A stretch of 21,099 nt of DNA from a virus. Of the stretch, positions 1-7,421 are shown piece after piece (position 1 is the first letter of the stretch; each line of letters begins with the position of its first letter). The notes beneath the pieces were generated by a model. That model was not told the origin of the DNA, ran no database searches, and worked only from the letters and a program-made list of their open reading frames with translations. The stretch lies in the IMG/VR virus record IMGVR_UViG_3300030430_002701, positions 1-21,099 of that record. One strand, given 5' to 3'. Position numbers and translations under genes: made by a program.

Positions 1-2
1 TG

Positions 3-1508
3 CTTGGCTGTGACGGCATCCACGAACACCCCGGCGATGCGTACGGCTACGACGGCGTGATCTACATGCCATGCTCGTCGCATCGTGATTACGAAGCAGC
101 CATCAAGGACCAACAAAAGAAGTACGAAGAGATTGACTTCACGCCGCCTGCTGACGTTCAGGAAGAGGCACAGCGTGGTCTAGACTGGCGGGCCGAGCAT
201 GGCCGCGGTGGCACTGCCGTCGGCGTGGCTCGTGCGCGTGACCTCAGCAACGGCGTGTCTGTCTCACCTGAGACAATCCGCCGATCAGTCAACTTCTTCA
301 CCCGGCATGAGGTAGACAAACAAGCAGAAGGCTTTGAGCGTGGCGAGGACGGATACCCGTCTGCCGGTCGTATTGCTTGGGCGTTGTGGGGTGGTGATCC
401 GGGCAAGCGTTGGGCCAACTCGATTCTTGACCGCATGAAGGCAGAGGATGAACGCGGAGAGAAGGTGACGCGGAGAGAAGGAGAGAGCCTTGACAACTGC
501 GTTGCACGCGGCATCGAGAAGTTGCTGTCAGAAGGGTTCGAGCGTGACCAAGCGGTTGCGATTGCCTACCGACAGTGCGGTACAGCCACCAAGCGTGCCG
601 TTGCTTTGCTGACCGGCATGGAGCCGGAGATGCAGAAGAAGGCGTTCGATGGACCAAGCAAAGAAGACTGGCCCGACCGCACCAAGGACGCCCGCAAGGC
701 AATTGAAGATGTCGAGGACTACGAGCCAGTTCCTGCAACAGAAGACATCCGTGTAGGCGAACCCGCCAACCCTGCCCGCCGTATCCAGACCAACTTGGTG
801 CGGGTACTCGAAGACCAAAAGCGTGAAATCATCAACGCACTGCTGGGAGAGAAGGGCGGCAAAAAGCAGTTTACTCCTGCCAACCTTTTGAATCTGCTGA
901 CCTCGCTTGGTGCGTTTGAGATCAGATATCAAGAAGCAGTTGCCGGGCCGATGGCTGAGGCGACGGCATCGGGTAGCACGTTTGGCACCAATGAGGTTGG
1001 CGTGTCTGCGTCATTCGATGTGACCAACCCCCGAGTGGCGGAGTTTGCTGCAACGTATAGCCAAGAGTTTGCAAGCGAGGCTTCAGCGGCATCACTGCGG
1101 CGTGCGCGCACCGTGATTGCTCGCGGCTTAGAGCAAGGCCAAAGCGTGCAGCAGATTGCTGACCAGATCAGCACTGACTATGCGTTCAGCCCTGAGCGGG
1201 CGACCGTGGTGGCACGCACCGAGACCGCCCGCGCGTTTGTTGAGGGTGAGCGGCTGGGTTGGGAAGAGTCCGGCGTGGTGCGTGGCAAGCAGTGGCAACT
1301 AGCCGCAGGTGCTTGCGCGTTCTGCCAGCAAACTGCCGTCAAAGGAACAGCCAAGGTATTTGCTTTGAACGAACCCTTCTGGAAGAACGGTGACACCATC
1401 TCGGCTGGAGGTGGCACCTATTCTGTCCGATATGGCGATGTGCAAGGTGCGCCACTTCACCCCAACTGCCGGTGCGACATCATCCCCGTGCTTGGAGATT
1501 CTGACTGA
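3..1508 (+). CDS. MuF-type phage head morphogenesis protein, 5'-partial
   Basis: A minor capsid protein of the phage Mu gpF/SPP1 gp7 type, which usually sits with the portal inside the head. The reading frame is open to the left edge, so the gene probably starts outside the window. The first possible start inside is a GTG at 57 with no good ribosome binding site, and residue numbers here count from it. Residues about 27-126 form a small phage domain with the signatures GRGGTAVGVARARDLSNG, RHEVDK and GYPSAGRIAWALWGGDPGKR. Residues 141-174 form a second small module (NCVARGIEKLL, then DQAVAIAYRQCG). The C-terminal part carries the MuF signature: RTETARAF near 387, then C420xxC423, then HPNCRC at 468-473, a likely metal-binding set. 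Its stop overlaps the next start (TGATG). Family assignment is firm; the roles of the two N-terminal modules are not known to me. Confidence 0.88.
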   Translation, partial: LGCDGIHEHPGDAYGYDGVIYMPCSSHRDYEAAIKDQQKKYEEIDFTPPADVQEEAQRGLDWRAEHGRGGTAVGVARARDLSNGVSVSPETIRRSVNFFTRHEVDKQAEGFERGEDGYPSAGRIAWALWGGDPGKRWANSILDRMKAEDERGEKVTRREGESLDNCVARGIEKLLSEGFERDQAVAIAYRQCGTATKRAVALLTGMEPEMQKKAFDGPSKEDWPDRTKDARKAIEDVEDYEPVPATEDIRVGEPANPARRIQTNLVRVLEDQKREIINALLGEKGGKKQFTPANLLNLLTSLGAFEIRYQEAVAGPMAEATASGSTFGTNEVGVSASFDVTNPRVAEFAATYSQEFASEASAASLRRARTVIARGLEQGQSVQQIADQISTDYAFSPERATVVARTETARAFVEGERLGWEESGVVRGKQWQLAAGACAFCQQTAVKGTAKVFALNEPFWKNGDTISAGGGTYSVRYGDVQGAPLHPNCRCDIIPVLGDSD

Positions 1509-3538
1509 TGAATGAACTGAACCCAACCGAATACGGGTTGAAGTCTGATGTGCCAACCGTCTGGCGTGAACTGTCAATCAAGAACATCGAGGTTGACCAG
1601 CCCAAGCGGAGCGTGCTTGCGTACATCACCACGGATCGTGTGGACGAAGAAGGCGAGGTGGTTGTGCCTGAGGGCATCGACTTCTCACGCTTTAAAAAGA
1701 CGGGTACTGTGTTCTACAACCATGACTACGCAGCACCGTGCGGTGTTTGCACAAGCATCAAGCACACTGACCGTGGCATCATGGCAGTCACGCAGTTTCC
1801 TGAGCGTCCAGTTGGGTACGAGGGCAAGTGGCTGCCTGATGAAGTTTTTGCCATGTTTGCATCTGACCCGCCGATTGTTAAGGCGTTCAGCATCGGATTT
1901 GCGTACACCCAAGTACGCCAGCCCACCAAGAAAGACTTTGACCGATACGGCCGTGATGACATCAAGCGAATCGTGAGCAAATCACGCATGCTGGAATACA
2001 GCGTTGCACCCTTGCCCATGAACGAAGACGCCATTGCCGTACAAGTCACCAAGCAACTTAATGACAACGGCGACGTAGCCGATGTATGTAATTGTTCGCA
2101 GGCATCGTGCGAGAACCCTGACAGCGTCAATTGTCGCCAGGCAATTGAAGGAGCAGAGCAGGCATCAACGACTCAGCCAGAGCGAAGTCCTAATGATTCT
2201 GAAACAAAGGAAAAAACCATGTCGGAAGATATCCGAAAGAAAATGATGGTTGACCTCAAGCCAGACATGACCATTGCCGAACTCATGGCTGCCATGACAA
2301 TGGAAGATGAGGCCGACGCTGTGCGTGCTGAGGTTGAGGAAGACGTCCGTAAAGCAGAACACGATGACGAAGAAAAGAAGAAGCAAGATGACAAAGACGA
2401 GAAGGCAGCCAAGTCTGCTGTCGCCCTTGTCGCTGATCTTGTCAAGAAGCAAGCAGCAGAAGGCCGCCGTCGTGTTGCCGCTGCCACGCCAATCGTGACT
2501 GCACCTGTTCTCAAAGGCAACCTGAAGCACCTGAAAGATGCCGAAACCGCACACGGTCTTGGTCAGTTCTTCTTGGGTTCTATGGGCAACAAGTCCGCAC
2601 AACAGTGGGTCTCGGATCGCTACGGTGTCAAGGCACACGGCGAAACCAACAACTCGCTTGGCGGCTTCTTGGTTCCTGACGAACTGGAGCAAGCAATCAT
2701 TGACTTGCGTGCACAGTTCGGCAAGTTCCGTGCAAACACCCGTGTTCTCAACATGAGCCGAGACACCTTGCTTATCAACCGTATCGCTGGCGGCCTGACC
2801 GCTTCGTTCGTTGGTGAAGGTTCCTCGATCAGCGAGACTGATGCTTCGTTTGACCAAGTCTCCTTGGTTGCTCGCAAGGCTGCCACGTTGACCAAGTACA
2901 GCCGTGAGTTGGCTGAAGATTCCGTTGTGAATCTCGGCGACTTCTTGGCTGGCGAAGTCGCTCGTGCGTTTGCCAACACAGAAGACGAAGCAGGCTTCAA
3001 CGGTGATGGCAGTTCAAGCAACGGCGGTATCGTCGGACTGAAGAACGCCGTTGGCTCTGCTGGTATCAAGACCCAAGGAACAGGCAACACGTTTGCTCAA
3101 CTTGCTCTTGGTGACTTGACCGGCACTGTTGGTCTGGCCCCTGAGTTTGTCTTCTCGCAAGGCACTCCAAAGTGGTACATGTCCACTCAGTTCTATCACA
3201 CAGTTGTGCTTGACATCCTTGGCGATGCAGGCGGCAACACCAACCAGTCACTGGCAAACGGTGTGGGTGCACCATCTCTGTTTGGCTATGAAGTTGTGCT
3301 GACTGATGTGATGCCAAAGGCAACTGCCACTGCCACAATCTGTGCGTACTTCGGCGCACTCGAACTCGGTGCAACGTTGGGTGACCGGCGTCCAACCGAG
3401 ATTGCCGTAAGTGAAGATCGCTTCTTTGAAGCCGACCAAATCGGTGTTCGTGGAACGACTCGCTTTGACATCAACTGCCACGACGTTGGTGACAGCAGTG
3501 CCGCTGGTGCTATTGTTGCCCTCAAGACCGGCTCCTAA
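1508..3538 (+). CDS. Prohead protease-scaffold-major capsid protein fusion (HK97 fold)
   Basis: A 676-residue polyprotein joining the head maturation protease to the capsid protein. Residues 1-180 match the HK97-type prohead protease family (U35). The likely catalytic His72 is in FYNHD, Ser128 in KAFSIGF, and an acidic residue, Glu163, in LEYSVAPLP. Residues 190-237 are a linker with four Cys at 194-209. Residues 240-320 are charged and helical, like a scaffolding delta domain. From about 345 to the end the protein reads as an HK97-fold major capsid protein, with GGFLVPDELEQAIIDL and GEGSSISETDASFDQVSL typical of the N-arm and E-loop region. The protein would be cut after assembly, leaving the capsid part. 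A strong Shine-Dalgarno and ATG at 2219, in frame, could also make the 439-residue scaffold-capsid part alone. Most relatives keep protease and capsid as two genes. Confidence 0.92.
   Translation: MNELNPTEYGLKSDVPTVWRELSIKNIEVDQPKRSVLAYITTDRVDEEGEVVVPEGIDFSRFKKTGTVFYNHDYAAPCGVCTSIKHTDRGIMAVTQFPERPVGYEGKWLPDEVFAMFASDPPIVKAFSIGFAYTQVRQPTKKDFDRYGRDDIKRIVSKSRMLEYSVAPLPMNEDAIAVQVTKQLNDNGDVADVCNCSQASCENPDSVNCRQAIEGAEQASTTQPERSPNDSETKEKTMSEDIRKKMMVDLKPDMTIAELMAAMTMEDEADAVRAEVEEDVRKAEHDDEEKKKQDDKDEKAAKSAVALVADLVKKQAAEGRRRVAAATPIVTAPVLKGNLKHLKDAETAHGLGQFFLGSMGNKSAQQWVSDRYGVKAHGETNNSLGGFLVPDELEQAIIDLRAQFGKFRANTRVLNMSRDTLLINRIAGGLTASFVGEGSSISETDASFDQVSLVARKAATLTKYSRELAEDSVVNLGDFLAGEVARAFANTEDEAGFNGDGSSSNGGIVGLKNAVGSAGIKTQGTGNTFAQLALGDLTGTVGLAPEFVFSQGTPKWYMSTQFYHTVVLDILGDAGGNTNQSLANGVGAPSLFGYEVVLTDVMPKATATATICAYFGALELGATLGDRRPTEIAVSEDRFFEADQIGVRGTTRFDINCHDVGDSSAAGAIVALKTGS
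2206..2221 (+). promoter_or_regulatory. Internal in-frame ribosome binding site and start for scaffold-capsid product
   Basis: AAAGGA at 2206-2211 lies 7 bases before an ATG at 2219-2221 that is in frame with the protease-capsid fusion (codon 238). It falls exactly between the Cys-rich linker and the charged scaffold domain. The spacing and sequence match the best start sites of other genes in this window. Translation from here would give a 439-residue scaffold-capsid protein in excess over the protease fusion, like the nested C/Nu3 arrangement in lambda. That it is used is inference. Confidence 0.55.
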
Positions 3539-3556
3539 TTGAAAGGCTGATACCAA

Positions 3557-3970
3557 ATGATCGCTCTTCAAGACATTACTTTTAAGCACTTCTCTGAGTC
3601 CGATGCCTCGGCTCAAGACAAAGAGATTGACTGCCTCAACGCTGACTATCTCGTTGTTCAGTTCTTCACTTCTGGTGGATCCAACGGCGCGATGGCAGAA
3701 CTTCGATTGCTCGAATCTGATACCTCTGGATCAGGTCAAGCGGAAATCTCTGGCACTGACTTGTCCAGCACCGTCACTTCACCAAGTGCTGTTGCTGCTG
3801 ACGATGGCTGCGCCTTGTATTTCGTCGATCTTCGAGGCCGCAAGCGTTTCATCACCGTTGGCTTTGACGGCCCTGCCTCATCCGCCAACTACGTTGCAGC
3901 GTTTACTCTTAACGATCAGCGACCAATCACCGCTGCTTCTGCCGACTGGCAAGGCCGCGTGATCATCTGA
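3557..3970 (+). CDS. Putative capsid decoration or minor head protein
   Basis: A 137-residue protein that starts at ATG 3557 behind GAAAGG with good spacing, 18 bases after the capsid gene. It is rich in beta-strand-forming and small polar residues, with no membrane segment. The pattern is MIALQDITF at the start, a middle with MAELRLLESDTSGSG, then FVDLRGRKRFITVGFDG. Small beta proteins with an ESD...SG...DLRGRKR pattern often follow the major capsid gene in environmental siphoviruses. That position fits a head decoration or stabilising protein, but the function is inferred from position only. A strong hairpin follows the gene, setting it and the capsid gene apart from the connector genes. 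Confidence 0.6.
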   Translation: MIALQDITFKHFSESDASAQDKEIDCLNADYLVVQFFTSGGSNGAMAELRLLESDTSGSGQAEISGTDLSSTVTSPSAVAADDGCALYFVDLRGRKRFITVGFDGPASSANYVAAFTLNDQRPITAASADWQGRVII

Positions 3971-3991
3971 TCATTCACAACCCGTGACCTT

Positions 3992-4037
3992 CCTCTCAAA
4001 GGCCCGGCAGTCCGTTCGTGGCTGCCGGGCTGAGGGG
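3992..4037 (+). terminator. Strong hairpin after the capsid/decoration genes
   Basis: A perfect 9-bp stem, GCCCGGCAG (4002-4010) with CTGCCGGGC (4022-4030), encloses an 11-base loop. An outer stem of CCTCTCA (3992-3998) with TGAGGGG (4031-4037) has one G-U pair and a 3-base bulge. No run of T follows, so this is not a textbook rho-independent terminator. It may be a partial terminator or an mRNA-stabilising structure that lowers expression of the connector genes relative to the capsid. It lies in the only intergenic gap of note (84 bases) in the head module. Confidence 0.6.
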
Positions 4038-4054
4038 GGAACAGGAGACTGCTG

Positions 4055-4942
4055 ATGGCTCTGGCTGACAACGCACTCGTATCTCTAGCCGATGCAAAGG
4101 CGTACTTGGGGGTTGGCACATCCGGCGATGACGCCCTGATTGAACGGCTCATCAACGCGGAGTCAAGCCGGATCGAGCGGTACTGTGACCGCAACTTTCG
4201 AAAGCAATCTTATCGTGAGTCATACAACGGATACGGACAGCGACGGCTGCGATTGCGGAACTATCCAGTCATTGGAGTCAGCCGAGTTGCCATCGGCACT
4301 AAGATTGCATTTAGCGTCAGTAGCGATACACCGTCAGACCTGCGCTCAGTAGTCGAAGTGCAAGACGACAGGCTAGTGCTAACCCGTCACCAGTCAGACG
4401 GAACCAAGACCACAACCAACTTGGTGTTTGCATCAAGCAACAACGACACCGCATCTGGTCTGGTGGATGCCATCAATGCCACAACTGGCTTTGACGCAAC
4501 ACTCTCTACCAACTGCCTGAGCATTGACCTGTTCCGCCAAGGTGGCGTGAACGTCATGCTCTCTTCTGCTCAGGTTGAGTTCCCTGACCGAGACGATATC
4601 CCATACCGCGTGCATGATGACCGTGCCACGCTTGAGTTCGTTGATTCAGCCGACATGCTGTTCTTTGGCAAGCACACCGATGCTGGGCTGCCAATGCCTC
4701 ACACGTTTGCTGGCATCCTCGTCGAGTATGACGCAGGCTTTGACGGGCTGACCGAGATACCTGCTGACCTAGCGCAAGCCTGCATTGAGTTGGTGCAGTA
4801 TGCTTACAGCAACAGGGCCGAGAACCCAACCATGCAGTCTGAGTCAATCGGCTCATATTCGTACACGCGGGCAGCCGATCCGATCCGCTCATCTGACCGG
4901 ATCCGAGAACTGCTTGCCCAGTTTGTAGATCGCAAATCATGA
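4055..4942 (+). CDS. Head-tail connector (adaptor) protein, gp6/gp15-like, with insertion
   Basis: A 295-residue protein that starts at ATG 4055 behind AGGAG. The N-terminus (SLADAKAYLGV, ALIERLINAESSRIERYCDR) is the classic helical opening of HK97 gp6/SPP1 gp15-like adaptor proteins, which form a ring below the portal. The C-terminus (IPADLAQACIELVQYAYSNR and SSDRIRELLAQF) closes the same fold. Family members are often only about 100-200 residues. Here a beta-rich stretch, roughly residues 85-190, including TNLVFASSNNDTASGLVDAI, separates the two helical parts and looks like an inserted domain. The stop overlaps the next start (ATGA). Position after the capsid and before head closure supports the assignment. 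Confidence 0.8.
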   Translation: MALADNALVSLADAKAYLGVGTSGDDALIERLINAESSRIERYCDRNFRKQSYRESYNGYGQRRLRLRNYPVIGVSRVAIGTKIAFSVSSDTPSDLRSVVEVQDDRLVLTRHQSDGTKTTTNLVFASSNNDTASGLVDAINATTGFDATLSTNCLSIDLFRQGGVNVMLSSAQVEFPDRDDIPYRVHDDRATLEFVDSADMLFFGKHTDAGLPMPHTFAGILVEYDAGFDGLTEIPADLAQACIELVQYAYSNRAENPTMQSESIGSYSYTRAADPIRSSDRIRELLAQFVDRKS

Positions 4943-5313
4943 GCGTTACCGAACTCATTACCAAGCACGGCGTGTCAATCACGATCCAGACTGCATCGAC
5001 CACAAACGATGTGTCTGGCTTTCCACGTTTGACATACTCGGACGGTTCTACGGTCACAGGGTTCATACAGCCAGCCGGTGCGTCGGAGCCACTGCAAGCC
5101 GGTCGTGACGAACTGGTGATCACGCATCGCGTGTACTTTGATGCAGGCGTTGACATCGCACCAACCAATCGGCTGAAGTTCACCGATCCAGCAGACAGCA
5201 GCGTGCGATTCCTAGAGGTGGTCGGAGTAATCAAGCCCGGCATGTTTGCTGGTGCTGCGTCATTGGCTCACGTTGTGGTTGACTGTGCCGAAGATTCAAC
5301 GGCGGTTGCATGA
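4939..5313 (+). CDS. Head closure (stopper) protein
   Basis: A 124-residue beta-rich protein coupled by ATGA to the adaptor before it and to the gp10-like gene after it. The pattern fits the SPP1 gp16-like head closure family: an opening ITKHGVSITIQ, a GFIQPAGASEP loop, then VYFDAGVDI, then FLEVVGVIKPG. These proteins bind the adaptor ring and seal the DNA channel until the tail joins. Gene order (adaptor, closure, gp10, terminator) is as in HK97-like phages. Sequence similarity is weak by eye, so the call rests partly on order. Confidence 0.7.
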   Translation: MSVTELITKHGVSITIQTASTTNDVSGFPRLTYSDGSTVTGFIQPAGASEPLQAGRDELVITHRVYFDAGVDIAPTNRLKFTDPADSSVRFLEVVGVIKPGMFAGAASLAHVVVDCAEDSTAVA

Positions 5314-5744
5314 GCAGTGAGTTTAACATCCTGCTTGGCAAGAAGATCGCAGAGGCCATGGCAAAAGACGCCTTATCTGCTGCGGCTGTCGTGCTACAAA
5401 CTGCAACCAAAATTGAGTTGAACAAAGGTGGTCCGGGTGCGCCATCGCGTCCGCCAAATCCACCGCACAAGCAGACTGGCACGCTTGGTCGAAGCATCCA
5501 GATTGATGAGAGCAAAAACTTTGGGCCAAAGCCTTCAGTGCGTGTTGGCACGAAACTGGTCTACGCCCGACGGTTGGAGTATGGGTTTGCAGGTACTGAC
5601 AGCAAAGGGCGCACCATATTTCAGGCTGCACGCCCCTACTTGCGTCCAGCCCTCGACCGATCAAAGAAGAAAATGCAGAAGGCTGCAACAGCAGAAGCCA
5701 AGCGGACGTTTGACAAGTTAGCCAGACGAGGGGGCCGAGGATGA
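5310..5744 (+). CDS. HK97 gp10-like head-tail joining / tail completion protein
   Basis: A 144-residue basic protein with an N-terminal helix (residues 5-40), a Pro-rich loop (PGAPSRPPNPPHKQTGTLGRSI), a VRVGTKLVYARRLEYG motif, and ARPYLRPALDRSKKKM near the end. This GxP(S)...TGxLxxSI...YAxxxEyG...RPFLrPAl layout is the standard signature of the HK97 gp10-like family. These proteins act at the head-tail interface, probably in tail completion. It overlaps both neighbours by 4 bases (ATGA), which suggests coupled translation. Confidence 0.85.
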   Translation: MSSEFNILLGKKIAEAMAKDALSAAAVVLQTATKIELNKGGPGAPSRPPNPPHKQTGTLGRSIQIDESKNFGPKPSVRVGTKLVYARRLEYGFAGTDSKGRTIFQAARPYLRPALDRSKKKMQKAATAEAKRTFDKLARRGGRG

Positions 5745-6157
5745 GCCAAGACGTAGTTCGAGCGTTCTACTTTCAACTGACCAGCCAGCAACTTGCGAGC
5801 GATGGGTTCTTTGTTGCGGTCGGTGGTCGCATCTACGAGCAAGAAGCACCGGCTATGGAGAACACACCTCTGGCAATATTCCAACTGATCAGCGCACCGT
5901 TTGAGCAGACCTTCAACGGCAGCACCCTCAAGGATTACTTGTTCCAAGTCGATATTTACAACAGAAAGCAAGACGGTATGGCAGCCCTCGGCGGCATCCA
6001 AACCAAGTTGCTTACGCTTATGCAAAACAGCACGCCGACTATCTCAAACCACGGTGCTGCTAAAATCGAATGTACCAACGACGGTATCCGCTCAGTGGAG
6101 GGCGAGTACCTGAGAGTCATCACTGAATTCAGGCTTCGCACTGGGGCCGTCACCTAA
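5741..6157 (+). CDS. Tail terminator / tail completion protein (DUF3168/gp17-like)
   Basis: A 138-residue protein with the layout of the tail terminator family. It has an N-terminal helix, IYEQEAPAMENTPLAIFQLI in which a short Pro-flanked strand leads into a central beta-sheet, YLFQVDIYNRKQDGMAALGG, and a final strand with EGEYLRVITEFRLR. Such proteins cap the tail tube and bind the head connector. The place between the gp10-like gene and the tube gene is the expected one. It starts at ATG 5741, overlapping the previous stop by 4 bases. Confidence 0.75.
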   Translation: MSQDVVRAFYFQLTSQQLASDGFFVAVGGRIYEQEAPAMENTPLAIFQLISAPFEQTFNGSTLKDYLFQVDIYNRKQDGMAALGGIQTKLLTLMQNSTPTISNHGAAKIECTNDGIRSVEGEYLRVITEFRLRTGAVT

Positions 6158-6167
6158 AGGACCACAC

Positions 6168-6587
6168 ATGCCTTCAAACCGTATCACCGGATCCGATGGT
6201 CAATGCACCGTTGCGAGCCACAACATCCTCTTCAACACTTGGTCAGCAACCTTCTCGCAGGTTGTCTCTGATGTCACCGCCTTCGCTGATTCGTTTGCAC
6301 AGAAACGTGGCGGCCTTATGTCCGGCACATTCTCTGCTTCTGGCATCATGCAAGACAACGACGGAACAACAGAGCCGATGCCAACTTCAACCGACATCTT
6401 GGCCTTCAACAAAGTTGGTGAGGATGTGACTTTGCAAACCGGATCGACCAGCAAGGCTTTGAGCCAGTGGTCGTTCAAGGCTGTCATTGGCAACGTGTCA
6501 CCTACCAGCACGCAAGGCGGGGATGCCTCGATCAGTGTTGACGGTGAGTCTACTGGTGACATCACCTTGACTTGGGATGAAACCTAA
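6168..6587 (+). CDS. Major tail (tube) protein
   Basis: A 139-residue acidic, Ser/Thr-rich beta protein. It starts at ATG 6168 behind AAAGGA, the strongest ribosome site in this part of the tail module, as expected for a protein needed in many copies. The features are a K-R-GG turn after FADSFAQ, GTFSASGIMQDN, and a closing VDGESTGDITLTW. The pattern and position (after the tail terminator, before chaperone and tape measure) fit a small siphovirus tail tube protein. I do not see a C-terminal Ig-like domain. Confidence 0.7.
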   Translation: MPSNRITGSDGQCTVASHNILFNTWSATFSQVVSDVTAFADSFAQKRGGLMSGTFSASGIMQDNDGTTEPMPTSTDILAFNKVGEDVTLQTGSTSKALSQWSFKAVIGNVSPTSTQGGDASISVDGESTGDITLTWDET

Positions 6588-6589
6588 GC

Positions 6590-6835
6590 ATGGCAAAGAA
6601 GTCGCCCGATGATTGGGTGTCGGTCGTACAGTTCAGAGGGCTGAAGACTGGCAAGATCATCACGAGGAAGTGCGGCTCCTCGGCTGAAACACTTGAGGAG
6701 GCACAGCGTTGTGCCATCTCGCTCTATCGTTTGACCAACGACATCAACCGTTTGGTCAGTATTGAAACCAAGCGGCGGCGGGACTGGACGGAAACCACAG
6801 TCTCGCTGCCGCCTAACTTGAGAGGAATGACATGA
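6590..6835 (+). CDS. Small tail-module protein, function unknown
   Basis: An 81-residue basic protein beginning 3 bases after the tube gene. It has one Cys pair far apart in sequence (28 and 41 approximately), a helical middle (ETLEEAQRCAISLYRL) and a charged tail (SIETKRRRDW). I recognise no family. It overlaps the chaperone gene by 4 bases (ATGA). Position between tube and chaperone would suit a tail assembly accessory protein, but nothing in the sequence proves this. Confidence 0.65.
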   Translation: MAKKSPDDWVSVVQFRGLKTGKIITRKCGSSAETLEEAQRCAISLYRLTNDINRLVSIETKRRRDWTETTVSLPPNLRGMT

Positions 6836-7266
6836 TCAAAGAAGTCACGATCACACTTGACGGGCAAGAGTTCACTGTGCCACGCCTGACGGTTCGCCAG
6901 ATCCATGAGGTAGGGCAACGCATTTTTGAGGTACGCCGCAAAGAGATGATCAGCGACTGCCAAGCCGTGGGCCTGAACAACGAGCAGACTGTGGCGAAGG
7001 TCTCTCAAATGCGTGAGGCTTGGGACCAAGGCACAGAGGTCAAGCGGCAGGCGTACACCGAACTTGGTGCGCGTCTGTTTATTGGTGCAGCCTTGACCGC
7101 CGCAAAGCATCAGCCCGATGTGCTGGATGCCATCAGCGATCTAGGCGAACTGGCATCAGCGTCGGCAGAAGTGTGTGGGCTTTGGAATCCGTTTGCTGAG
7201 GGCAACGAACAGCCCGAAGAAACTGACCCGGAACTTGAGGAGATCAAGCCGGACAATCAAGGCTGA
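6832..7266 (+). CDS. Tail assembly chaperone, short form (gpG-like)
   Basis: A 144-residue protein directly before the tape measure gene, where siphoviruses encode the chaperone that coats the tape measure during tail assembly. It opens with VTITLDGQEFTVPRLTVRQI, a common start for such proteins, has a long helical middle, and ends in an acidic tail (PEETDPELEEIKPD). The acidic tail leads into the -1 reading frame described in the next entry, which is open across the stop codon. This is the usual arrangement of a lambda G/GT-type pair. Confidence 0.7.
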   Translation: MIKEVTITLDGQEFTVPRLTVRQIHEVGQRIFEVRRKEMISDCQAVGLNNEQTVAKVSQMREAWDQGTEVKRQAYTELGARLFIGAALTAAKHQPDVLDAISDLGELASASAEVCGLWNPFAEGNEQPEETDPELEEIKPDNQG

Positions 7267-7418
7267 CGCCGGGCTTGAGTTGGGTAAAGCGTGACTGGAC
7301 ACGAGAACGTGCGTTGCTTGCCCACTTCTTCCCCGGCGTCGGTGAGCCGATAGAACTAACATTGCCTGAGTGGAACGGACTGCTTGGGCAGGTCGAAGAG
7401 TTCATCAAGTTGAGGTGA
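7239..7418 (+). CDS. Tail assembly chaperone -1 frame extension (gpT-like part)
   Basis: The frame one base back from the chaperone is open from 7239, after a stop at 7236, to TGA at 7416-7418. It has no ATG. It reads through SWVKRDWTRERALLAHFFPG, then LTLPEWNGLLGQVEEF, a sensible protein filling the 155-base gap before the tape measure. This is the pattern of a programmed -1 frameshift making a long chaperone. The shift must lie between 7239 and 7264. I see no canonical X XXY YYZ slippery site there, so the mechanism is open. Start by re-initiation at TTG 7275 (47 residues), with AAGG at 7259-7262, is the alternative. The end overlaps the ribosome site of the tape measure. Confidence 0.65.
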   Translation, partial: GDQAGQSRLTPGLSWVKRDWTRERALLAHFFPGVGEPIELTLPEWNGLLGQVEEFIKLR

Positions 7419-7421
7419 TAT

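Noticed and set aside
298-738. Minus-strand frame opposite the MuF gene
   Set aside because: Overlaps conserved + protein modules and has no start signal.
2165-2857. Long minus-strand open frame (230 codons) opposite the capsid gene
   Set aside because: It is antisense to the scaffold-capsid coding sequence, has no ribosome site, and its composition is the mirror of the + gene.
4554-5243. Minus-strand open frame (229 codons) opposite connector and head closure genes
   Set aside because: Shadow of two well-supported + genes with coupled starts.
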